Shown piece after piece: positions 16,253 to 24,928 of a stretch of 64,000 nucleotides of DNA. Under the pieces are notes generated by a model, which saw only the letters and a list, made by a program, of their open reading frames with translations, did not search any database and had not been told where the DNA came from. The stretch is taken from NCBI RefSeq assembly GCF_024363565.1, contig NZ_JAJEKE010000001.1:248001-312000 (forward strand), written 5' to 3'. The DNA comes from Lutispora saccharofermentans (GTDB lineage: Bacteria > Bacillota > Clostridia > Lutisporales > Lutisporaceae). Within the stretch, counting starts at the first letter, position 1; every line of letters begins with the position of its first letter. Position numbers and translations under genes: made by a program.

Positions 16253-17085
16253 GCTCCTTTTATTACATTTTTCAATAAAACCGCTGTTGTGACAGAGCCA
16301 ACACCGCCCGGAACAGGAGTAACATAAGAAGCTTTATCTATAACAGCTTCGAAATCTACATCTCCGCACAGCTTGCCATTCTCATCAACATTTATGCCTA
16401 CATCAATTACTGTTGCACCTTGCCTTATATATTCAGCTCCAATAAACCTTGCCTTGCCTATTGCAGCAACGACTACATCAGCACTTGCTGCAGCCTCCTT
16501 TAAATTTTCTGTTTTGGAGTGGCAAATCATAACAGTTGCATCTTCCTTCAAGAGCATCATTGATAATGGCTTTCCTACAACCATGCTCCTGCCCAATACA
16601 GCAACCATTTTGCCTTTGATATCAATATTAAAATGCTTCATTATCTCCATTACAGCAGCCGGTGTGCAGGGCGAATAGCCTTCCAGGTCTCCCTCAAAAA
16701 CCTTGGCTAAATTAAGAGGGTTCATGGAATCCACATCTTTGTCAGGGCTTATTATATGCTTTATTATGCTTTCGTCCAGATGTCTGGGCAATGGCCTGAA
16801 TATCAAAATCCCATGAACGGACGCATCTGTATTCAGTTCTTTAATAAGCCTTACAAAACTGTTCATATCAATATCTTCGTGACATTCGTGCACCTTGCCT
16901 GTTATTTCTACCTTCTCGCAATTTTTTAAGATGCCTTTTTCATAGGCGATGTCATCTTCTCTTTTCCCTACCCTGACAATCGCTAAAGTAGGGTTTATTC
17001 CTTTATTCTTAAGATCCAGACTGTCTTTTTTTATACTCTCCAAAAAGATTTTTGCTGCTTCTCTGCAATCCAGTACCTGTCCCAT
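16237..17085 (-). CDS. folD: FolD-like methylene-tetrahydrofolate dehydrogenase with altered cyclohydrolase residues
   Basis: FolD normally has two activities: methylene-THF dehydrogenase and methenyl-THF cyclohydrolase. The 282 residues cover the full family length with the Rossmann motif GRSMVVGKPLS (about 165), KDVDSMNP and a PGGVGSVTT C-terminal motif (usually PGGVGPMT). Aligned by eye with E. coli FolD, the catalytic Lys of the YxxxK motif is Ile here (YEKGILKNC), and the Gln of QLPLP is Phe (LIFRPLP); the Asp of KDVD is kept. Loss of Lys and Gln predicts a dehydrogenase without cyclohydrolase activity. A separate cyclohydrolase/cyclodeaminase, fchA, is present at 28.1 kb. It follows the nitroreductase gene by 15 nt. 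Confidence 0.9.
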   Translation of the reverse strand: MGQVLDCREAAKIFLESIKKDSLDLKNKGINPTLAIVRVGKREDDIAYEKGILKNCEKVEITGKVHECHEDIDMNSFVRLIKELNTDASVHGILIFRPLPRHLDESIIKHIISPDKDVDSMNPLNLAKVFEGDLEGYSPCTPAAVMEIMKHFNIDIKGKMVAVLGRSMVVGKPLSMMLLKEDATVMICHSKTENLKEAAASADVVVAAIGKARFIGAEYIRQGATVIDVGINVDENGKLCGDVDFEAVIDKASYVTPVPGGVGSVTTAVLLKNVIKGAKMMR

Positions 17086-17100
17086 ATATACGCCTCCATC

Positions 17101-17883
17101 TTACTTTATTTTTTCACTGCTCCAATTTTTTAATGCTTCCTTCACCGATCTGGCCATTTCTTTTGAAAAATCTGCGCCGGTTTTAAAAGCATAATGCAAT
17201 TGCCCCATATTATCTGCACCATATTTATTCTCCGCATTGAAGCGTTTTTCTATATCTGCAAATGTCTCTTTAAAATTTTCTTTATACAAGTCAGAGTAAT
17301 TATCAGTATGTACAATATATTTTTTGTCGAATCTTCCTCTTTTAACCCTGGTGTAACCTTCCGGATAATAACCCATGCAAAGCATCCCAACGGGGAATGC
17401 CCATTTGGGCAGATTAAGAAGCTCTTTGTGAGTTTCATAGTTTTCCATTATATCTCCTATATAGCATGAGCCTATGCCCAGTGCTTCACCTGCTATCACT
17501 GCATTCTGGGCTGCTATGATCGCATCGCATAATGCCAGCAGCAAATTTGCCTCACTTGGACCTTCAAAATCTATTCCTTTTGATTTGCAATATGAGTGTA
17601 CATCAGAATTAACATAATAGTCATACCATCTCTGATAATCAGCTAAAAAAATAAGCACTAGCGGAGCATCAGCTATAAAAGGCTGGTCATCACAGGTTTT
17701 GCTCAATATCTCTTTTTTATTTTGATCTTCTACATTGATTATGGAATAAAGCATCATATTTCCTGCTGTAGGAGCTCTCATTGCGCATTCCAGGATAATA
17801 TCTGCATGTTCCTTAGATATAGGCCTTTCATCATATTTTCTTAAAGATATCCTGTTCATTATCACATCAATGGCATTATTCAT
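17101..17883 (-). CDS. Nitroreductase family protein (FMN-dependent)
   Basis: This is a predicted flavin oxidoreductase of the nitroreductase superfamily. The 260 residues begin with the family's NRISLRKYDERPIS motif (FMN phosphate-binding Arg residues), followed by CAMRAPTAGNMM and a central AIIAAQNAVIAGEALGIGSCYIGD region (about 118-143) that lines the flavin site. The size, about 40 residues longer than the shortest members, fits the NfsA/FRP-like subgroup. It starts at ATG 17881-17883 behind AGGGGG and is followed 15 nt later by folD, so the two are probably cotranscribed. The physiological substrate is unknown. Confidence 0.9.
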   Translation of the reverse strand: MNNAIDVIMNRISLRKYDERPISKEHADIILECAMRAPTAGNMMLYSIINVEDQNKKEILSKTCDDQPFIADAPLVLIFLADYQRWYDYYVNSDVHSYCKSKGIDFEGPSEANLLLALCDAIIAAQNAVIAGEALGIGSCYIGDIMENYETHKELLNLPKWAFPVGMLCMGYYPEGYTRVKRGRFDKKYIVHTDNYSDLYKENFKETFADIEKRFNAENKYGADNMGQLHYAFKTGADFSKEMARSVKEALKNWSSEKIK

Positions 17884-17946
17884 TATATATACCCCCTAAA
17901 TAATTATTCTGCACAAACCTATTCAATCCTTCTGCGTTAACACACA

Positions 17947-18927
17947 TCAATAGATGATCTCTCTGATCACTCTCAAGAAATTTCCATGTGCTATTTTTTC
18001 GATATCTGTTCCGCTGAAGCCCCTTGACTTCAAGCCTTCCAGCACCGCTCCTCCGGTTCTGACATCCTCAAGGCCTTCTACGCCTTTGCTTATCTTTTCA
18101 TCAGAGCCTAATGAACCGCTCCTTAAAAAATCACAAAAATCAAATCCTATTCCTACTGCTTCCAACCCGGCTACATTTACAAAATGTTCAATGTTGTCCA
18201 GATAGCAGTTGATATGCGGCTTATTCTTATGCAGGAATTCTCCGCAGGCATTTACCCCTATTACGCCACCGGATTTGGAAATGGCTTTGGCCTGCTCGTC
18301 GGTGATATTTCTTCTATGCGGTAAAATAGCCTTGGAGTTTGAATGAGAAGCGATCATGGGTTTCTTCCATATTTCGGTTACCTCCCAGAAGCTCCTCTCA
18401 TTAAGATGGGATACATCAAAGATCATGCCAAGATCATCCATAAGCTTTATAGCCTTCTCACCTAAAGCAGTAACGCCTTTAGAACCATCCTCTATGGCCG
18501 CACCGGCTGCGAGGTGATTTTCCTCATTCCATGTCAGGCTGGCATGCCTGAAGCCCAGGTCATATAGAGTATTGATTTGCTCAATATCTCCTTCTATCCC
18601 GCTTAAACCTTCGATCCCCATAATAGCAAAAAAATGTCCTGCTTCTATTGCTGTTTCTATTTCTCTATAGGATTTTACAAAATCAATGGGAGCATCCTTC
18701 TTTCTCAAAGCTCTGATCTCCCCCATTACACCGCCTATTTCCCTCCAGAGGTAGCGAACTGAGTCAACTTTTTTATCTGTTCTTGTATATACTACAAAAA
18801 TTCCGCCGGATATTTTTCCTTCCTGAAGCTTGGGAAAGTGTGTATCCATAAAATAATCCATATCACCCAATCTTCTTTCTTCCACCGATTTCATCCAAAT
18901 GTCTGAATGGGCATCAAATATGTACAT
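17947..18927 (-). CDS. Membrane dipeptidase-like (renal dipeptidase, family M19)
   Basis: This is a predicted dinuclear zinc dipeptidase. The 326 residues show the metal ligands in family order: HSD (His7, Asp9) in FDAHSDIW, the bridging Glu in GIEGLSG (about 106), His in DVSHLNERSFWE (about 172) and His in IASHSNSKA (about 193), with a C-terminal HGNFLRV. No signal peptide or membrane anchor is visible, so it is probably cytoplasmic. It starts at ATG 18925-18927 behind AGGAGG. It is likely a stand-alone gene; M19 enzymes cleave dipeptides including those with D-residues. Confidence 0.93.
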   Translation of the reverse strand: MYIFDAHSDIWMKSVEERRLGDMDYFMDTHFPKLQEGKISGGIFVVYTRTDKKVDSVRYLWREIGGVMGEIRALRKKDAPIDFVKSYREIETAIEAGHFFAIMGIEGLSGIEGDIEQINTLYDLGFRHASLTWNEENHLAAGAAIEDGSKGVTALGEKAIKLMDDLGMIFDVSHLNERSFWEVTEIWKKPMIASHSNSKAILPHRRNITDEQAKAISKSGGVIGVNACGEFLHKNKPHINCYLDNIEHFVNVAGLEAVGIGFDFCDFLRSGSLGSDEKISKGVEGLEDVRTGGAVLEGLKSRGFSGTDIEKIAHGNFLRVIREIIY

Positions 18928-19032
18928 TCTATACCTCCTATGTCCTTTTTCTCTATTTTATCACAAAAAAGTTTGCAGCCAAAAGGAATAGTTTGTATTG
19001 ATTTATACATAACAATTTTATATGACAGTTTA

Positions 19033-19887
19033 TTAAACAGAAGTCTTTTTCGAGGCCATGCTGAAATTAAAAAGCTGTTTTGCCTTTATGCTCTTCGCTG
19101 CCCTGTTCACAGGCAATCTCAATATAAATCTGCTGCCTTTTCCCTCAGTACTCTCTGCCCACAGTGTTCCGCCCAACTCCACGGCCAAGTGCCTGGAAGC
19201 ATAAAGACCGATGCCCAGGCTTAACTCCGCAATATCTCCATCTCTGCCTGCCCGATAATGTTTATCGAAAGCCCTTTCTAATTCATAATGGCTCATTCCC
19301 TTTCCATCATCGATAACACTTATGTCCAGCCAGTCATCTTCACTATGCATTGATACCAGAACTTTTCCTCCATCATAGGAATATTTGATCCCGTTCATTA
19401 TAATATTATTTAGAATTCTTATGACCTTCTCTCTGTCAAGTTTAAGAAGCTTTCCCTGCCATTTTGTTTCAATTTTTACATCAATATTTTTCTTTTTTGC
19501 ATAATGATTATTCAATATGACGGCTTCCTCCACCAGCTCAGCTATATCTTCTTCGGTATCATCGCTCCCGGGCTTTTCCCAATGCTTTATTATCTTGGAA
19601 TAGTTTTCAATAAGCCCATTCATCTCCCGGCAATTTTTGTTTATAACCTCCAAATGCTTGGACAAAACATCACAGCTGGTGCCCTTCTCTTCATTTTCTG
19701 CTATTGCTTTCAGTATTTGACCTGAAGCATCAATATTTACACTATAATTTTTTATATCATGAATCGCCATAAGAAAGCTATCATTCATAGCCTTCAATTG
19801 TTTTGTCTTTTTATAATACCTGAAAATAATACAGGCTAACATGGATATATATAACACATATAAGATAATAATACCTGCTTGTACCAT
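19033..19887 (-). CDS. Membrane-anchored sensor histidine kinase
   Basis: The 284 residues begin with one transmembrane segment (about 3-22) and no large extracellular domain. A HisKA-type dimerisation region follows, with the phospho-acceptor His in MAIHDIKNYS (about 42). The ATPase domain carries the N box NNIIMNGIKYS, the G1 box DDGKGM and the G2 box GIGLYASRHLA. The start is ATG 19885-19887, behind AAGGAGGG; an upstream in-frame start has no such site. No response-regulator gene is adjacent, so it is an orphan kinase. With almost no extracytoplasmic part, the signal is likely sensed in or below the membrane. Confidence 0.88.
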   Translation of the reverse strand: MVQAGIIILYVLYISMLACIIFRYYKKTKQLKAMNDSFLMAIHDIKNYSVNIDASGQILKAIAENEEKGTSCDVLSKHLEVINKNCREMNGLIENYSKIIKHWEKPGSDDTEEDIAELVEEAVILNNHYAKKKNIDVKIETKWQGKLLKLDREKVIRILNNIIMNGIKYSYDGGKVLVSMHSEDDWLDISVIDDGKGMSHYELERAFDKHYRAGRDGDIAELSLGIGLYASRHLAVELGGTLWAESTEGKGSRFILRLPVNRAAKSIKAKQLFNFSMASKKTSV

Positions 19888-20104
19888 TTTATCCCTCCTT
19901 CGATCATTCAAATTTATTATCTTTATATATATATGTCCATCTTTTAGCCATATATACCTCATTATTCTTTTTTTCTATACAAAGCAGCATGATCATTAAT
20001 CAAATCTATAGCTATTTATTAGAAAAAATGCAGAATAAGAAAGTTGGACGAGATAATAGAGAAAAACAGCATGATCGGATTATGATATTTTTTTAACAAT
20101 CGTG

Positions 20105-20145
20105 TATAATTTAATTATACAAATCAACAGTTTTGTATAATTAAA
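20105..20145 (+). promoter_or_regulatory. Promoter -10 box with 11-bp inverted repeat upstream of symporter
   Basis: TATAAT at 20105-20110 is preceded by TG (extended -10 type). It overlaps the left arm of an inverted repeat, TTTAATTATAC (20110-20120) and GTATAATTAAA (20135-20145), spaced by 14 nt. The repeat ends about 10 nt before the ribosome-binding site AGGAGG. It could be an operator or an RNA hairpin; no known riboswitch was recognised. Confidence 0.5.
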
Positions 20146-20167
20146 TCAACATGAGGAGGCTTAGTCT

Positions 20168-21529
20168 ATGGATATTATGTCAATTCTAAAACAAATCAAC
20201 GGAGTATTATGGGGACCCATAATGCTATTCTTGTTATTAGGAACAGGTATATTATATACCTCGAAACTCCGATTCCCTCAGGTAAGAAGATTTAAAAACA
20301 TTTTCAAGCAAGCTTTCGGCGGTATATTCAAAAAAGAAAAAACCGAAGGCCAAGAAGGCGGTATATCTTCATTCCAGGCTCTTGCTACAGCTATCGCAGC
20401 CCAGGTCGGCACAGGAAACTTAGCCGGAGTTGCTACAGCTATCGCTTCCGGAGGTCCGGGCGCTGTATTCTGGATGTGGATTAGCGCTTTTTTTGGCATG
20501 GGAACAATATTTGCAGAAGCGGTTTTGGCACAAACTTATACAGAAAACATAGACGGAGAAGTCACAGGCGGACCTGCCTATTATATTAAAAAAGGTCTGG
20601 GCAGCAAATTTCTTGCCGGTTTCTTTGCAATCACTATAGTAATCGCTCTCGGCTTTGTAGGAAACATGGTCCAATCCAACTCAATCGGAGAAGCCTTCAA
20701 TTCTGCTTTTGGGATACCAAACTTATATGTAGGAATAATAGTAGCTATTTTAGTCGCAATGATAATCTTTGGCGGTATCGGCAGAATTGCATCCTTTGCA
20801 GAAAAAGTCGTACCCTTTATGGCCTTGCTTTACATTGTAGGTGGACTGGTCATTGTTCTTAAAAATGCTGATATGATATTGCCGGCATTTAAAATGATCA
20901 TATATGGAGCTTTTAATCCGGCTGCAGCTACCGGCGGTATCATAGGTGTTTCAGTCAAGGAAGCCTTCAGATATGGTATTGCGAGAGGCTTATTCTCCAA
21001 TGAAGCAGGTATGGGTTCAACTCCTCATGCTCATGCTGTTGCAAAGGTTAAGCATCCTGCTCAACAAGGCCTCGTAGCCATAATGGGAGTCATTATCGAT
21101 ACTTTGGTCATTTGCACATTTACAGCATTAGTAGTTTTGATGACAGGAGTTATAGATACAGGCCTTACAGGGATTGCGCTTACACAGGAAGCCTTTGCCA
21201 GAGGTTTCGGAGCTTTCGGCAATCCTTTTATCGCAATATGCTTGCTGTTCTTCTCCTTTACAACCATAGTAGGCTGGTATTTCTTTGGAGAAGCCAACAT
21301 GAAATATTTATTTGGTAAAGGAAGCCTTACTATTTATAGAATAGCTGTATTGGCATTTATTGTCTTTGGAACTACAATGAAAGTGCCTGTTGTATGGGAA
21401 TTGGCGGATATGTTTAACGGCTTGATGGTAATCCCCAACTTGATAGCATTGCTGGGGATGATTTCTCTGGTAGTTAAAACCTTCAATGACTACGAATCCA
21501 AATATGACAAGCTGGGAAATCTGAAATAG
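20168..21529 (+). CDS. Sodium:alanine/glycine symporter (AGCS family)
   Basis: This imports alanine, glycine or related amino acids with sodium. The 453-residue membrane protein has the family signature GGPGAVFWMWISAFFGM (about 95-111), the nearby QVGTGNLAGVA motif, and RGLFSNEAGMGSTPHAHA (about 275-292), all characteristic of AGCS. It has about ten hydrophobic segments. It starts at ATG 20168 after GAGGAGGC and ends at a strong hairpin terminator. The amino-acid degradation genes elsewhere in the window make import of fermentable amino acids plausible, but exact specificity is not visible. Confidence 0.95.
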   Translation: MDIMSILKQINGVLWGPIMLFLLLGTGILYTSKLRFPQVRRFKNIFKQAFGGIFKKEKTEGQEGGISSFQALATAIAAQVGTGNLAGVATAIASGGPGAVFWMWISAFFGMGTIFAEAVLAQTYTENIDGEVTGGPAYYIKKGLGSKFLAGFFAITIVIALGFVGNMVQSNSIGEAFNSAFGIPNLYVGIIVAILVAMIIFGGIGRIASFAEKVVPFMALLYIVGGLVIVLKNADMILPAFKMIIYGAFNPAAATGGIIGVSVKEAFRYGIARGLFSNEAGMGSTPHAHAVAKVKHPAQQGLVAIMGVIIDTLVICTFTALVVLMTGVIDTGLTGIALTQEAFARGFGAFGNPFIAICLLFFSFTTIVGWYFFGEANMKYLFGKGSLTIYRIAVLAFIVFGTTMKVPVVWELADMFNGLMVIPNLIALLGMISLVVKTFNDYESKYDKLGNLK

Positions 21530-21540
21530 ATCTTCATAAA

Positions 21541-21574
21541 AAATTGTGGCACTTCAAATGGAGTGCCACAATTT
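21541..21574. terminator. Bidirectional terminator, symporter / YczE-like gene
   Basis: A 13-bp perfect stem (AAATTGTGGCACT / AGTGCCACAATTT) lies between converging genes, with T-rich sequence on the plus side and A-rich sequence before it. Confidence 0.88.
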
Positions 21575-22255
21575 TTATGGTATATGCTCCTCTTGTTTTT
21601 TCTTAAAATTATCAGCCATCATCAGTAAGTTCTCATGCTCAACTGATTTGGAATCATATTTCCCCATTCTGAAAGCCAATTGAACCGAGAGACCTATCGT
21701 AAAGGCGATGATCAAAGTACCTACACCTATCGGGCCTCCGAGCAGGTATCCTATGGTCAGCACTGTGAGCTCAATAGCACCTCTTATCAACCAAACGGGC
21801 TTATTCATTTTTTTTACCAGGCCTTCCATCAAACCATCCCGGGGACCTGCTCCAAGCTGCACCTTTAGGTAAAAGAATGTGGCCCAGCCAATCATCAATA
21901 TTCCAAGCATAAGCAGAGAAAGCTTACCTAAAATAGTGTCCGGAGTTTTATAGAAACCCGATCTATCTATCAAGTCAATAAAAAATCCGATAAAGTACAT
22001 GTTCATTACGCTTGCCAGTCCGGGTATTACTCCAATAAAATAAGATAATGCCAGTATGCATAAGCCTGTTACCTGTGAGGCTTGCCCAAGGGTCAGGGGC
22101 GTATGGTTTACAATGCCCATATGAAATACTTCCCAAGGGCTCATTCCCAATCTGGAGTATAATGTTGCCACTATTCCTGCAGAATATAAGAATAATCCAA
22201 ATAAAAGCATAGGCATCTTTTTAAGCAAAGAAATTAAATACTCCTTATTTCCCAA
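21575..22255 (-). CDS. YczE/YyaS/YitT family integral membrane protein
   Basis: The roughly 226-residue protein has about five transmembrane segments and conserved features of the YczE group: the LYSRLGMSPWEVFHMG motif near the N-terminus, and the later repeat VQLGAGPRDGLMEGL. The two similar motifs suggest an internally duplicated fold. The biochemical function of the family is not established. I chose TTG 22253-22255, which is 7 nt after AGGAG; the longer in-frame start overlaps that site. It is a single gene ending at a shared terminator. Confidence 0.82.
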   Translation of the reverse strand: MGNKEYLISLLKKMPMLLFGLFLYSAGIVATLYSRLGMSPWEVFHMGIVNHTPLTLGQASQVTGLCILALSYFIGVIPGLASVMNMYFIGFFIDLIDRSGFYKTPDTILGKLSLLMLGILMIGWATFFYLKVQLGAGPRDGLMEGLVKKMNKPVWLIRGAIELTVLTIGYLLGGPIGVGTLIIAFTIGLSVQLAFRMGKYDSKSVEHENLLMMADNFKKKQEEHIP

Positions 22256-22341
22256 ACGGGTCACTCCTATCAAATTTATGGGTTATATATAATTCTACCT
22301 ATTATTTCTGATAAATAGAAGTGTTATATTTTTATCAAAAT

Positions 22342-22373
22342 AAAAAGGATTATCTGCTCGGATAATCCTTTTT
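22342..22373 (-). terminator. Terminator of GAPDH gene
   Basis: A 13-bp perfect stem (AAAAAGGATTATC / GATAATCCTTTTT) with a 6-nt loop lies 4 nt after the GAPDH stop codon. Confidence 0.9.
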
Positions 22374-22377
22374 CAAA

Positions 22378-23391
22378 TTACATTCTCTTTGCTATATATT
22401 CAACCAAATCAACTGTTCTGCAGGAATAGCCCCATTCATTGTCATACCAGGCAACTACCTTTGCCATCCTGTCCCCTATCACCATGGTGGACAAGGCATC
22501 CACTATGGAGGACCTGTCGTCCCCTTTATAATCTATTGATACCAAAGGCTCTTCAGAATAGCCTAATATTCCCTTCAGTTCACCTTCTGAGGCTTCTTTA
22601 AGAGCTGCATTTATTCCCTCTGCGGTAACCTCTCGGGAGAAATTGCAGACCAGATCCGTAACTGAAACCGTAGGAGTAGGAACTCTTAATGAAAATCCGT
22701 TAAGCTTGCCCTTCAACTCAGGCAATACCTTTCCAACAGCCTTTGCAGCTCCTGTAGTGGTAGGAATTATGGATTCCGCGGCAGACCTTGCTCTCCTCAA
22801 ATCCTTATGGCTCTTATCCAGTATTCTCTGATCATTGGTATAGGAGTGTATTGTAGTCATAAGTCCCTGCTCTATGCCGAACTTTTCATGCAGCACCTTG
22901 GCGAAGGGAGCCAGGCAATTTGTTGTACAGGAAGCATTAGATACAATCACATGCTTCTCAGCATCATAACCCTTTTCATTTACTCCCATAACAACCGTCA
23001 CATCTTCATCTACAGCAGGAGCTGTGATCACAAGCTTCTTTGCACCCGCATTGATGTGTTCCATTGCCTTTTCTCTCTTGGTATATGCGCCGGTGGATTC
23101 AATCACAATGTCAATTCCAAGCTCTCCCCACGGAATATTGGCTGCTTCGGATATTGCAAATACCTTTACTCTTTTCCCATTTATCACCAGAGCATCCTCT
23201 TCAGCTTCTATGGTTCCATTAAATTTCCCATAGGCAGAATCATACTTCAGCAGGTGAGCCAAAGTCCCGGTATTTGCCCTTGCATTGACTGCAACCAGTT
23301 CAATATCACTGTCCTTCCACTTGTCAGCAACTATACGGGTTATTTGCCTTCCAATCCTTCCAAAACCGTTTATGGCAACCTTAATACCCAT
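22378..23391 (-). CDS. gap: Type I glyceraldehyde-3-phosphate dehydrogenase
   Basis: GAPDH converts glyceraldehyde-3-phosphate to 1,3-bisphosphoglycerate in central carbon metabolism. The 337 residues show the Rossmann start INGFGRIGR, the catalytic SNASCTTNC (Cys near 153), the substrate-binding THSYTNDQ (here TIHSYTND) and WYDNEWGYS at the C-terminus. The NAD-selecting Asp usually found after VAVND is replaced: the sequence reads [16 protein letters not shown], which suggests use of NADP or relaxed cofactor choice. The start is ATG 23389-23391 behind TTGGAGG. It stands alone, not with pgk or tpi, with its own promoter and terminator. Confidence 0.96.
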   Translation of the reverse strand: MGIKVAINGFGRIGRQITRIVADKWKDSDIELVAVNARANTGTLAHLLKYDSAYGKFNGTIEAEEDALVINGKRVKVFAISEAANIPWGELGIDIVIESTGAYTKREKAMEHINAGAKKLVITAPAVDEDVTVVMGVNEKGYDAEKHVIVSNASCTTNCLAPFAKVLHEKFGIEQGLMTTIHSYTNDQRILDKSHKDLRRARSAAESIIPTTTGAAKAVGKVLPELKGKLNGFSLRVPTPTVSVTDLVCNFSREVTAEGINAALKEASEGELKGILGYSEEPLVSIDYKGDDRSSIVDALSTMVIGDRMAKVVAWYDNEWGYSCRTVDLVEYIAKRM

Positions 23392-23473
23392 TATACATCC
23401 TCCAATCACGTAGATAATAAACATATATATTAATGAGCAACATATGGTACTATTGTTTATATGTGCTATACTA

Positions 23474-23503
23474 TTTATAACAATAAGATATACTATATGT
23501 CAA
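23474..23503 (-). promoter_or_regulatory. Promoter of GAPDH gene
   Basis: On the minus strand TTGACA (23498-23503) and TATAAA (23474-23479) are separated by 18 nt, about 80 nt upstream of the start. AT-rich repeated TATACTAT-like motifs surround the -10 box and may be regulatory. Confidence 0.65.
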
Positions 23504-23578
23504 GTAGCTGCCACTCCCTATTTGTGTATTTCTTATATATATCTTACCCTATCATTAGAATCCTTTTATTTTCATTTT

Positions 23579-24928
23579 TTATTCTGTTTTTATTGCTTCA
23601 AGAGCACTGAGCTTCATAGCTCTTTTCGCAGGATAGTATCCGGAAACCAAACCTACAAGTGTTGCAAACAATACCGAAGCACCAGCAAGCCATAGCGGTA
23701 TGACAGATATCTTGCTTCCCTCCCCCATGGGGCCAAAAAAGTTCATGAAGGATACTCCAAATTTATTTAGAATAAACGACACTAAGAAGCTAAAGCCTAT
23801 ACCTACAATACCGCCTGAAAAACCGATAAGCCCTGCTTCAAATAAGAATAGTCTTCTTATTGAACCCAGTTCTGCTCCTAATACCTTCATAACGCCTATT
23901 TCTCTCGTTCTTTCATAAATAGACATTATCATCGTATTCGTAATCCCCAATGCAGCGACAAGCAAAGATACTGCTCCAATGCCGCCTAAAACTGCCTGTA
24001 TGCCTGCTGAGGTCTTTTGCATGGATTCCAAAATATCCGTGAGGCTATAAGCACCAAAACCCATTGCTTTGATTTGTTCTTGAATCTTTTTTACATCCTT
24101 AATATCTTTAACCTTTACCATAGCATTGTCGTAGCTGGTCTTTGAAACCTCTCTGTAACGATACCTTCCTCTCGCTTGCCTGTCTTGAACTTTATTGCTT
24201 TCCTCCTGGATTTTTTTAAGATAGTTGATATCCATATAAGCATTATAATCTTTTTCATCATTGCTTTGCTTTAATATTCCCACACCCTTAACCTTATACT
24301 CCGGTGGGGGCTTCTCGCTGCTGTCACTGGGTCCGGTTCTCCTTCTTTCCCCATATTCCTGATTCATGGTCATTATAAGCTTATCGCTGATCAAATCAGC
24401 CTTGGGCGGCGGACCGCCGTAGTAATAGCTAGCCTTGGGATTGTAAAACATTTCCGGCACATAGGAACCAAAAACCAGAGCCCCTTTATCTCCTTCGTTG
24501 AGGAGCCTGCCTTCTTCAACTTTAAAATCAAAAGCTTCCATGGATTTTGTATCTATTCCTATAACGCTTACACCGCCTATATACTTGCCTGCTCCAAATT
24601 TCCAATAAGTACGCATAATGGGTGTTACAGCATCCACCCCATCTATCGCTTTAAATTTTGCCAATGCTTTATCATCCAGGCTGACCTCTTTAGGCCTCTT
24701 GCCCATATTTCCTTCAGGGGGTACATAATATGTATTAACTTCAATGATATTAAGACTTCCCATGCTCTCTATCTCTCTCTTGAAATTCTCGTTCATTCCA
24801 ATTCCCAGAGATAGCATGGTTACTATGGAAGAGGTTCCGATTATTACTCCCAAAACGGTAAGGATGGTTCTGGTTTTTCTCCTCCACATATTCCTGAGGC
24901 CCATATTGACAATATCAATACTATTCAT
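23579..24928 (-). CDS. MacB/FtsX-type ABC transporter permease
   Basis: This is the membrane subunit of a MacB-like ABC system. The 449 residues begin with a transmembrane segment after MWRRKTRTILTVLGVIIGTSS, followed by a long extracytoplasmic MacB core domain (about 45-300) and three C-terminal transmembrane segments with the FtsX region (VSLLVAALGITNTMIMSIYERTREIGVMKVLGA). MacB-type systems are mechanotransmitters or exporters rather than classical importers. It overlaps the end of the preceding CARDB-like gene by 8 nt and is the last gene of a three-gene operon. Confidence 0.92.
   Translation of the reverse strand: MNSIDIVNMGLRNMWRRKTRTILTVLGVIIGTSSIVTMLSLGIGMNENFKREIESMGSLNIIEVNTYYVPPEGNMGKRPKEVSLDDKALAKFKAIDGVDAVTPIMRTYWKFGAGKYIGGVSVIGIDTKSMEAFDFKVEEGRLLNEGDKGALVFGSYVPEMFYNPKASYYYGGPPPKADLISDKLIMTMNQEYGERRRTGPSDSSEKPPPEYKVKGVGILKQSNDEKDYNAYMDINYLKKIQEESNKVQDRQARGRYRYREVSKTSYDNAMVKVKDIKDVKKIQEQIKAMGFGAYSLTDILESMQKTSAGIQAVLGGIGAVSLLVAALGITNTMIMSIYERTREIGVMKVLGAELGSIRRLFLFEAGLIGFSGGIVGIGFSFLVSFILNKFGVSFMNFFGPMGEGSKISVIPLWLAGASVLFATLVGLVSGYYPAKRAMKLSALEAIKTE

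Noticed and set aside
17947-18205. Plus-strand frame inside the dipeptidase gene
   Set aside because: Antisense shadow without start signal.
22807-23433. 208-codon plus-strand frame opposite GAPDH
   Set aside because: Antisense shadow of a highly conserved gene with biased codon use; translation shows no domain.
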